Below, piece after piece: positions 58,153 to 64,000 of a stretch of DNA of 64,000 nt. The notes under the pieces were generated by a model that had not been told where the DNA came from, made no database searches, and was given only the letters and a program-made list of their open reading frames with translations. Position 1 is the first letter of the stretch, and every line of letters begins with the position of its first letter. The position numbers and the translations under genes are program-made. The DNA comes from a virus: the IMG/VR virus record IMGVR_UViG_3300044825_000698, positions 35,045 to 99,044 of that record; one strand, given 5' to 3'.

Positions 58153-58629
58153 ATGAACCTGTGCCGTGGACCGCTGTGTAGCAAACCAGTGGTCGCCAAG
58201 GGGCTGTGCCAAGCCCACTACAAGCAGTTGAGCCGGGGTAACTCGCTCACCGTGATCGAAGACCCGACCCAACAGACACCCGAGACCAAGTTCTTCAACA
58301 CGATCAAGAAGCAGGAGAACGGGTGCTGGATCTGGGATGGCCCGATAGATAAGGGCTACGGGCGTATGTACGTCAATAACAAGGCGTATCAAGTCCATAG
58401 GTGGTCGTATGAGTTCCATAAGCACGTCTCGCTCCGTAAGGAAGAGACGCTCGACCACCTGTGTCGAAACACTCTGTGCTGTAATCCCGAGCACTTAGAG
58501 AAGGTGTCGTTGATCGAGAACATCGAGAGACAGCACCTGTACCACGCTCTCAACGCCGAGATCAAACGGCTGAGAGAGTTCCTAACCGACATCGGGTACA
58601 ACCCCGACACTCTTATGAAGGAGATGTAA
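58153..58629 (+). CDS. HNH endonuclease
   Basis: 158 aa. N-terminal zinc-ribbon-like part (CRGPLCSKPVVAKGLCQAHY), then the HNH core: GCWIWDGPIDKGYGRMYVN, LDHLCRNTLCCNPEHLEKV and an ending NIERQ. Likely a free-standing homing-type nuclease. It has a good SD (AAGGAG). The DHLC...C.NP.H..EKV pattern matches HNH_3-type nucleases. Confidence 0.85.
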   Translation: MNLCRGPLCSKPVVAKGLCQAHYKQLSRGNSLTVIEDPTQQTPETKFFNTIKKQENGCWIWDGPIDKGYGRMYVNNKAYQVHRWSYEFHKHVSLRKEETLDHLCRNTLCCNPEHLEKVSLIENIERQHLYHALNAEIKRLREFLTDIGYNPDTLMKEM

Positions 58630-58796
58630 TGACCGAAACGCTAGACATCCAGGAACTGCTCGATGAGATCGACGAGATGCTCAAGATGACCGTCGGGCAT
58701 CAGATCGTGTCGGCATCAGAGATGACAGATAAGTTGCTTGACTTACGTGGTGTAGTTGGTAAACTGAATACACCTAACAAGGAGGACCACCAGTGA
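58629..58796 (+). CDS. Small helical protein
   Basis: 55 aa; acidic helix (IQELLDEIDEMLKM) and a second helix. Starts in the HNH stop (TAATG). No family recognised. Confidence 0.5.
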   Translation: MTETLDIQELLDEIDEMLKMTVGHQIVSASEMTDKLLDLRGVVGKLNTPNKEDHQ

Positions 58797-59044
58797 ACGA
58801 CATCTACAAGGAAGTAGAAACTCGGCTTAGTGCCAAGGCTCTTGCTTCATGGCAGACCAAACGTGTGGAGCGCAAAGACCAACTGATCGCCTGGGCGTAC
58901 AGTTGTGTTCGTCACCCTGGGAACATCCACCTGTGGCCGAACGACGAACTAACTGAAGAGCAAGGACTTGATCTTGCTGTCAAGTTCCTCGATGACAAAC
59001 TAAATGAGGAGAACCACCATGCAGACATTCGTCCCCTACAGTGA
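58793..59044 (+). CDS. Unknown small protein
   Basis: 83 aa, GTG overlapping the previous stop (GTGA). Helical with basic WQTKRVERKDQLIAWAY. 3' end overlaps the next gene by 26 bp. Confidence 0.55.
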   Translation: MNDIYKEVETRLSAKALASWQTKRVERKDQLIAWAYSCVRHPGNIHLWPNDELTEEQGLDLAVKFLDDKLNEENHHADIRPLQ

Positions 59045-59447
59045 CCACCTGAAGACAGCCCGTGTGCTGGACCGCCAGCGTCTAGGCAAACAGCGCGTCG
59101 AGACGCTTCAGATTCTCAACGCCCTTAGCCCTTTCTACGATAAGAAGGGTTGGAAGAACCACCCTGCCGTCAAGATGTGGCGTGGCCATGAGCACGCTCT
59201 CATCGAGTACGGCCTGTACATCTGCCACGAGTGGGTCAAGCGTGGCTACACCGACACGTGCGCTGGCAAGATGACGGCCATGTTGCCCCTGTTCGATGAG
59301 CGGTCGGCGTTCATGCCCGACTGGTGGGGCGATACCGCCATTCACGACTCACACAAGTCGAACCTCGTCCGTAAGGCTCCCGATCATTACGGCTCGTGGT
59401 GGCCTGAGGTGTCACCCGACCTGCCGTACGTGTGGCCGGTGGCGTGA
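59019..59447 (+). CDS. Pyrimidine-dimer glycosylase-like protein (MSMEG_6728 type)
   Basis: 142 aa. QTFVPYSDHLKTARVLDRQR followed by LGKQRVETLQIL and WKNHPAVKMWRGHEHALIEYG match the MSMEG_6728/Pyr_excise family common in actinobacteria and their phages. The His and Glu rich helix resembles T4 endonuclease V. Likely DNA-repair role. Confidence 0.8.
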   Translation: MQTFVPYSDHLKTARVLDRQRLGKQRVETLQILNALSPFYDKKGWKNHPAVKMWRGHEHALIEYGLYICHEWVKRGYTDTCAGKMTAMLPLFDERSAFMPDWWGDTAIHDSHKSNLVRKAPDHYGSWWPEVSPDLPYVWPVA

Positions 59448-60046
59448 TGACAAGGAAAGGTAAGGAGATACGGGAGTTGGCTTCTTACGCTTTCTCTATT
59501 CCACCTAATGGAAGACCCGGTAACAAGTCAACCGGTGACTGGGGTATCAGGAAAGAGCGTAACGCCAATAGGGACGCCAAGACAGATTCCATGGTCGCTT
59601 TCGCCTCGTTTGTTCATGGGACCATTACACCTGGGTGTGGTTGTGAAGAGTGTGATTCACGTCGAGATTTAGTAATGACACTGATCTACAACAAAGACCT
59701 CGATGTCAAGAAACTAGGACAGGCCATTTACGATGGTCCGTCTACAAGTGGCACTGACTGGTTCAACGCCAAGTGCCCTGTATGTGGTGCCTCACATTCG
59801 ATAAATGGGGTGTTTGGTACCATCATGGGAGAAAGGTGTTACCGTCGCTATGCGTGTAAGCGTCTCAATGAGATACTCAGGGAAATGAACGTAGAGCCGA
59901 AGAGACGGGCTATCCACTTCAACAACAACCTGTATTGGGTCGCACGAAACCTACCTAGTATTCGTAAAGACCACGAGTTGCTTGATGAGGCACTAACCCT
60001 CGCTGATAACTTGCTTACTATGTCTGACTACCCGTCAGTACGCTAA
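59447..60046 (+). CDS. Unknown protein with Cys pairs, lower GC
   Basis: 199 aa. CGCEECDSR (about residues 69-77) and CPVCGASH (about 115-122). Codon use is less GC-biased than the preceding right-arm genes, suggesting separate acquisition or a boundary. ATG in the stop of the glycosylase gene (TGATG). Convergent with the deaminase gene at its 3' end (12-bp overlap). Confidence 0.55.
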   Translation: MTRKGKEIRELASYAFSIPPNGRPGNKSTGDWGIRKERNANRDAKTDSMVAFASFVHGTITPGCGCEECDSRRDLVMTLIYNKDLDVKKLGQAIYDGPSTSGTDWFNAKCPVCGASHSINGVFGTIMGERCYRRYACKRLNEILREMNVEPKRRAIHFNNNLYWVARNLPSIRKDHELLDEALTLADNLLTMSDYPSVR

Positions 60047-60433
60047 GGCCATCAGATCACGTACTCGGGCTTTCTCCAGCCCGTATGGGGTCGTCCACAC
60101 CACGTTGGCCACCCCGGCATCTGCCAGGTCGTCAGAGCACCTAGCGCACGGCTTGGCGATGCCTAACTCTCCGCTACGGGTGATTCGGGCGACGTAGATG
60201 GTCGCCCCCTCCGCATCCCCAGCACGTCGCAGGGCAACCTCTTCGGCATGGTACGAGACATCACCGATGTCGACTTGTGACGGATTATTCCGATAGCGGT
60301 TGTAACCAGTAGCGAGTACACGCCCACGACGGACGAGAACAGCCCCAACACGCCATCTGTTATGTGGGGCTTGGTCGGCTTGGAGTAGAGCATTACGCAA
60401 CCACCTTATGTCAGAGGATGTAATCGTGAGCAT
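60035..60433 (-). CDS. Cytidine/dCMP deaminase-like protein
   Basis: 132 aa. Zinc-site motifs HAEEVALRRAG (H-A-E) and PCARCSDDLADAG (P-C-x-x-C). Size is short for dCMP deaminase and fits a cytidine/deoxycytidylate deaminase-fold protein. May supply dUMP for nucleotide metabolism. Overlaps the WhiB gene by 23 bp. Confidence 0.8.
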   Translation of the reverse strand: MLTITSSDIRWLRNALLQADQAPHNRWRVGAVLVRRGRVLATGYNRYRNNPSQVDIGDVSYHAEEVALRRAGDAEGATIYVARITRSGELGIAKPCARCSDDLADAGVANVVWTTPYGLEKARVRDLMALAY

Positions 60434-60890
60434 TGTCGATGTTGTCGTAAATCTCTTTGTGCGTCAGCCCCGTGGACTTAGCCACCGCTGAGATCACGTC
60501 TTTGCTGTATTTGTAGAACCACTGGTCGGTCTTCCTCGGATACGTATTGTTGACGACGAAGAAGGCGCACCGCAGAACCTCTGCCAGGGTCACGTTCGTT
60601 GTACGAACGCCCTTACTGACCTTACGACGCTCTTTCTCTGTCAGACCGCCGTAGATACCGTCTCGCATTGAGTTGTTGATGGCGAACTCGGCGCACGGCT
60701 TGCGTACCGAACACCCGTAGCAGATGAGTTTGGCGGTGGTCCCGTTGCCTCCCTGGACGGGGTAGAAGACGTTCACGTCGACACCCTTACACTTGGCGTT
60801 GTCACGCCAAGACGAATCCTTATCCGGGTGCGACAAGGACGGCAGGCATACTTCGGGTGGTAGTTGATTCACAGTGGTTTCTTCTTTCAT
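60411..60890 (-). CDS. WhiB-family regulator with C-terminal extension
   Basis: 159 aa. Fe-S ligands C34, C57, C60 and C66 (AKCKG, ICYGC, PCAEF) and the GIYGGLTEKER turn (78-88). About 70 extra residues follow (LAEVLRCAFFVVNNTYPRKT onward), helical with no recognised family. WhiB proteins bind sigma factors or promoters; a longer-than-usual phage version could redirect host transcription. ATGA overlap with the upstream gene. Confidence 0.85.
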   Translation of the reverse strand: MKEETTVNQLPPEVCLPSLSHPDKDSSWRDNAKCKGVDVNVFYPVQGGNGTTAKLICYGCSVRKPCAEFAINNSMRDGIYGGLTEKERRKVSKGVRTTNVTLAEVLRCAFFVVNNTYPRKTDQWFYKYSKDVISAVAKSTGLTHKEIYDNIDNAHDYIL

Positions 60891-61951
60891 GCGTTAGATA
60901 TTAGGTCGGCTAGACGGGAAACACCAGTCGAGATGTCTCGGGCCTTCACCATTTCACGGTTTTGTTCTGCTTCTTCTTTACGTGTCTCATAGTGAGACAG
61001 TTCCCTGATGTGCCTCGACCACTGGACGGGGTTCTTAGCGAGTCGACCAATACCAAGGTCTTGCTGTAGTTCGATGTAGGCATCGAGTGTGCTGGCGATA
61101 AACGGAACTCCAGCGGCGGCGTATTCAAGTCCCTTGATATCGGACTTACAACGGTTGAAAGGCATCTTGGTTAGAGGCACTAACCCAATGTCCATCACCA
61201 TGAGGTTGGGGTACTCGCTGTGTGGGCACAACGGCATCGTCTCGACTTCACCGTCGAGGACACCGACACGAGATGCGAATGATGGAGCCTTGGGAACAGT
61301 GCCACCGTGGAACAGACGAATCGAATCAGTACGGAGGAACGCCGGGAAGATGCCTTTCAATATCTCCAGGTCACCTGACCGATGATTAGTGCTTCCTACC
61401 CACCCGACGAGAGGACGAGGGGTGTCCTGATGTTCGTGGGGTGTGAACCGAGCGACATCGACAGTGTTCTTGGAAATCTCAATGGGAGCACGGCAGAACT
61501 CAGCCACACGGCTCGCCAAGTACGGAGTACTTGAGATGATGAGGTCCGACCGACCGATGATGTTTCGGTAGTGGTTGAAGTTAGCCCGAGGGTTGACCTT
61601 CGGGTGGTTATGGCGAAAGGCATCGTTAGTGGGTGATAGTCCCCAATACCAGTCGTCAATGTCGTTGATGATCTTGATGCCCTGCTTCTGCGAAGCGACC
61701 ATGTGATCGGAAATACCGTCGTACATCAACCTCTGCATCAAGATGACATCAACATCATGTAGTTCACCCGATGTATCCATGATGCCGAGATGATCTCGGA
61801 CCCATGTCAATACACCGTGGACAATGTCGAACGGCAGGTGCTCGATGTACTGGCCAATACGTGCCCAGCCCGAGCCACCCCACCGTTCAACATTGTCAGG
61901 AGTTCTACTGGGGTGTACCCAGTCTCCTGATGCGATGCCTACTTTCAACAC
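60887..61951 (-). CDS. GT-B glycosyltransferase
   Basis: 354 aa from the GTG preferred here (VLKVGIASGDWVHPS). A GT4-like GT-B fold: IINDIDDWYWGL, LIISSTPYLA, SKNTVDVARFTP (N-to-C domain hinge), PLVGWVGSTNHRSGDLEIL and CKSDIKGLEYAAAGVPFIA (E in the nucleotide-sugar binding loop). Contains a palindrome in its coding strand. Confidence 0.85.
   Translation of the reverse strand: MLKVGIASGDWVHPSRTPDNVERWGGSGWARIGQYIEHLPFDIVHGVLTWVRDHLGIMDTSGELHDVDVILMQRLMYDGISDHMVASQKQGIKIINDIDDWYWGLSPTNDAFRHNHPKVNPRANFNHYRNIIGRSDLIISSTPYLASRVAEFCRAPIEISKNTVDVARFTPHEHQDTPRPLVGWVGSTNHRSGDLEILKGIFPAFLRTDSIRLFHGGTVPKAPSFASRVGVLDGEVETMPLCPHSEYPNLMVMDIGLVPLTKMPFNRCKSDIKGLEYAAAGVPFIASTLDAYIELQQDLGIGRLAKNPVQWSRHIRELSHYETRKEEAEQNREMVKARDISTGVSRLADLISNA
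60984..60998. repeat. 15-bp palindrome, copy 17 (inside minus-strand CDS)
   Basis: Centre TAG; encodes L-S-H-Y-E-T-R in the glycosyltransferase. The only copy found beyond 59 kb. Confidence 0.85.
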
Positions 61952-61961
61952 GCTTGGAACG

Positions 61962-62162
61962 TCAGGCCGACTTCGGCTTACGACGGGTCCAAGTGAGTGC
62001 GAAAGCACGGATGTCGTCTAAGTTCCACAGAGGAGTAGCCGACAGTTGTTTGATGGGCTTAGGGAAGTCCGACTTCTTACGCAGAGCATGAATCTGCTGT
62101 TTCGGGCATCCGAGTAGGTCTGCTACTTCCGCTGTCCCGCCAATGTTGTTCACATCGAACAT
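61962..62162 (-). CDS. AlpA/MerR-like small HTH protein
   Basis: 66 aa. GTAEVADLLGCPKQQIHALRK is a winged-helix start, then SDFPKPIKQLSATPLWNLDD, typical of small AlpA/excisionase-type regulators. SD AAGGAAGG upstream of the ATG. Confidence 0.75.
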   Translation of the reverse strand: MFDVNNIGGTAEVADLLGCPKQQIHALRKKSDFPKPIKQLSATPLWNLDDIRAFALTWTRRKPKSA

Positions 62163-62242
62163 AGTTGTACACCTTCCTTAGGGTTTGTTACCCACGTAAT
62201 GCTACGAGTATGAAATAACCTAGCACAACCTCGGCGGGCTTT

Positions 62243-62872
62243 CTAGGCACATGGGGTTGCCCACGGGCCTCGCCAGCCACATCCGTGCTTCTGCTCTCCG
62301 TAGAGCCAGACGGCCAGACCGGCCCGGAGGTTCACCTCAGGCTGGAACAGGTCCTCACAGGTGGTAAGGATGCCCCGGTCTTGTAGCCAGCCAGCCTGGG
62401 ACCACCTAGAGGGTTGGCACCAGTAGCCGTTGATCTGCATGAGACCCCGAGAGCCACCGTTTGTGTCGGTTCGATTCCAGGAGCCAATGTTGCACCGGCT
62501 CTCACGGAACAGAACATACGACATGGTTGACCACTCGTCGGCAGGCCAACCGATAGACATGGCTAGGTCGTACCACTCACCACACGGGCCGTACTTGTCT
62601 CGCATGACTGCGATGTTGGCCAACCTCTGCTCTTCTGCTTTCGCCTTGGCGTAAGTGTCGAGAGCAACCCAGTCCACTCCGCTCAAATCGGGAAGAGTGG
62701 TCGTGGGGGCTGGTGGTTTCGTGGTTGTTGGGGCAACGGTTGATGTAGTGGTGGTTACGGTGGTTTCTGTAACTACCTCAGTTGGTTCTCGCGTGGAGTC
62801 CACTGCCACCACTGTGGTGATTCCTGCGACAGGAATGAACCCAGCGATGAGTGCTATGAACAATGCTCGCAC
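62243..62872 (-). CDS. Secreted lytic transglycosylase-like protein
   Basis: 209 aa. GTG with AAGGAG upstream; signal-anchor helix (LFIALIAGFIPVAGITTVVAV), a Thr-rich linker, then an SLT-like domain: FRESRCNIGSWN and GGSRGLMQINGYW (catalytic E in RES and the conserved GLMQI). It could open the cell wall for DNA entry or act at lysis. Second wall-degrading gene besides the endolysin. Confidence 0.8.
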   Translation of the reverse strand: MRALFIALIAGFIPVAGITTVVAVDSTREPTEVVTETTVTTTTSTVAPTTTKPPAPTTTLPDLSGVDWVALDTYAKAKAEEQRLANIAVMRDKYGPCGEWYDLAMSIGWPADEWSTMSYVLFRESRCNIGSWNRTDTNGGSRGLMQINGYWCQPSRWSQAGWLQDRGILTTCEDLFQPEVNLRAGLAVWLYGEQKHGCGWRGPWATPCA

Positions 62873-62967
62873 TGAACTTCTCCTTGGTTAGGGGATAAAG
62901 ACAAGGCCCTACGACGTGTGTAGGGCCAAGGTCAATATTACCAAAGGATGACGAGTACGAACAACCT

Positions 62968-63348
62968 CTAGTCGCTAGAGAGTACAAAGATCAGTTCGGA
63001 GATGTCGAACTCTTCACTACTCTTAGGTAGTTTGTCCATATCAACACGGTTGTGTATTCGCACTGAAGCGTGTCTACAGTCTTTACACGTACACCCTAAG
63101 CGGAACTTCTCGGGTGTGCCATGCGCCACCCGTGCGGTGCCTTTACGCTCCTGCGGAGTGAGTCCACCCCACATACCCCACACTTCTTCGTTCTTGGTGG
63201 CTTCGGCAAGACATTCACGCCATACCGGACACCGGAAACACACGGCCTTACCTACGGTGTAGTAGTTACCAGGAGTCGGAGACTCTAGCGGCGGATACCA
63301 GAGATGTGCGTGCATCCCTTTACATCTGGCATCGGCTAACCACTCCAT
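62968..63348 (-). CDS. WhiB-family regulator 2
   Basis: 126 aa. C9, C37, C40, C46 (ARCKG, CFRCPVWREC) and MWGGLTPQERK. The C-terminus has a GCTCKDCRHASVRIH zinc-like motif found in some actinobacterial WhiB proteins. An extended -10 (TGGTATGTT) lies eight bases before the ATG. Confidence 0.9.
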   Translation of the reverse strand: MEWLADARCKGMHAHLWYPPLESPTPGNYYTVGKAVCFRCPVWRECLAEATKNEEVWGMWGGLTPQERKGTARVAHGTPEKFRLGCTCKDCRHASVRIHNRVDMDKLPKSSEEFDISELIFVLSSD

Positions 63349-63361
63349 AAGGGGCTAACAT

Positions 63362-63385
63362 ACCATATGACTTAGGACATATGGT
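63362..63385. promoter_or_regulatory. 8-bp inverted repeat upstream of WhiB 2
   Basis: ACCATATG-ACTTAGGA-CATATGGT, perfect arms, overlapping the TGGTATGTT extended -10; likely an operator for the WhiB gene. Confidence 0.6.
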
Positions 63386-63388
63386 GGC

Positions 63389-63631
63389 TTATTGACACCG
63401 GTGTTCCTCAAACTGCCGTTTCGCCTCGTGAAGCAGATCGTAGTTTCCGTTCAGTAAGAACGACTCGATGGCTTTGTACAGAGTGTCAGACATCTGCGAT
63501 TCCTTCTGTACCACTGAGTAACTCGCTATGAGTGTCTTGATGAGATCATCGGACATACGAGTCGGGAGATCGACAACATAGGTGTGCTCGTTGTCGGGCA
63601 TCTTCCAGATCGACATTCCATCACTCGCCAT
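63389..63631 (-). CDS. Unknown small protein
   Basis: 80 aa, with PDNEHTYVVDLPTRMSDDLI and a helical end. Overlaps the DUF6378-like gene by 11 bp. No family recognised. Confidence 0.55.
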   Translation of the reverse strand: MASDGMSIWKMPDNEHTYVVDLPTRMSDDLIKTLIASYSVVQKESQMSDTLYKAIESFLLNGNYDLLHEAKRQFEEHRCQ

Positions 63632-63893
63632 CGACTATCACCGTTTCGTAGCCACACCCGGCGTAACCAGCCAGGTCGACCCATGAGTCTCGCTTCTCTG
63701 GTTGCCAGGCAATACGGGACAGTTTCAGGAGCGCCATCAAGGCGGCGACATCGTGTGGTTTCACGTCGATACCGAGATAAGCAGACCACATACGAGCGGT
63801 ACGGGTGAAGTCCTGGGTCGGTTCTCCGTACTGGTTATTACGTTCACCAGTGATAAGGCGGTTGGCTTCAGCAAGAACCTCAGACCTGAGCAC
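63621..63893 (-). CDS. DUF6378-like protein
   Basis: 90 aa from the GTG with GAGG about ten bases upstream. VLAEANRLITGERNNQYGEP then ARMWSAYLGIDVKPHDVAAL and LKLSRIAWQPEKRDSWVDLA are the DUF6378 signature in order. Occurs widely in actinophages next to nucleotide or regulatory genes; function unknown. Confidence 0.8.
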   Translation of the reverse strand: MLRSEVLAEANRLITGERNNQYGEPTQDFTRTARMWSAYLGIDVKPHDVAALMALLKLSRIAWQPEKRDSWVDLAGYAGCGYETVIVDGE

Positions 63894-64000
63894 CGGAACC
63901 AGCCTCAACGAGAGATTCCTCACGAACCTTATTCACGGTGTACATAACGAGTGACTCCAGTTCTTTGTAGAGCCACTCAGCGGCCTTCTTCTTACCCTTG
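63880..64000 (-). CDS. Unknown protein, partial (5' end outside window)
   Basis: 40 visible codons at the right edge, KKKAAEWLYKELESLVMY then a short helix ending in SGAQV. The start lies beyond the window. Overlaps the DUF6378-like gene by 14 bp. Confidence 0.5.
   Translation of the reverse strand, partial: KGKKKAAEWLYKELESLVMYTVNKVREESLVEAGSGAQV

Noticed and set aside
57939-58199. Minus-strand membrane-protein-like frame over the nested hairpin
   Set aside because: The frame runs through inverted arms, lacks an SD, and contradicts the plus-strand gene run; the structure explains the sequence better.

Overview
The window is a 64-kb piece of a tailed phage with a contractile tail (myovirus morphology) that very probably infects an actinobacterium. 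The host inference rests on two WhiB-type iron-sulfur regulators (60411-60890, 62968-63348), a signal-peptide surface protein ending in an LPNTG sortase motif, many apparently leaderless genes with extended -10 promoters, a VanY-type endolysin and Thr-rich linkers of the kind common in aquatic Actinobacteria/Acidimicrobiia. No integrase is visible. Both ends are cut inside genes, so baseplate, tape-measure and DNA polymerase genes probably lie outside.

Left arm (1-41854, almost all minus strand, moderate GC). Read in the direction of transcription (high to low coordinates) it holds a cassette of ADP-ribosyltransferase-like, ParB-like and GNAT-like proteins (37.7-41.9 kb), two secreted surface proteins (34.6-37.4 kb), small membrane proteins, sugar/protein-modification enzymes and a tRNA-Ile (32.3-34.6 kb), lysis genes (31.0-32.1 kb), a long tail-fibre/adhesin region with a collagen-like fibre, polyglycine adhesins, oxygenases, a glycosyltransferase and a MidA-like methyltransferase (17.7-30.9 kb), then the packaging and virion block: large terminase, portal, scaffold, N4-gp56-type capsid, collar fibre, neck proteins, sheath and tube (0-17.6 kb).

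Centre (41855-42691). An 837-bp gene-free region carries six perfect DnaA boxes and two near-matches in one orientation, TGTGACA-type palindromes, three ATACTTGCT repeats and a long alternating purine-pyrimidine tract. It separates the minus-strand left arm from the plus-strand right arm and is the best candidate for a replication origin.

Right arm (42692-60046, plus strand, clearly higher GC up to about 59 kb). It consists of many short, tightly overlapping genes, many with CxxC pairs or acidic sequences, around three large genes: an SNF2-type helicase and a MoxR-type AAA+ ATPase paired with a VWA/HEAGH protein (CobS/CobT-like architecture). It is threaded with repeats absent from the left arm: a 15-bp palindrome GTCTCA-N3-TGAGAC (17 copies including one degenerate), stem-loops with CAACCG-type apices, and a recurrent promoter-like module TGCC(C/A)-N11-TAnnnT, in four cases preceded by a GTGAC palindrome. 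These look like phage-wide regulatory wiring.

Right end (60035-64000, minus strand): a deaminase, two WhiB proteins, a GT-B glycosyltransferase, an AlpA/MerR-like helix-turn-helix protein, a secreted lytic transglycosylase-like protein and a DUF6378-like protein.

All functional statements are by eye from sequence motifs; no database search was run.
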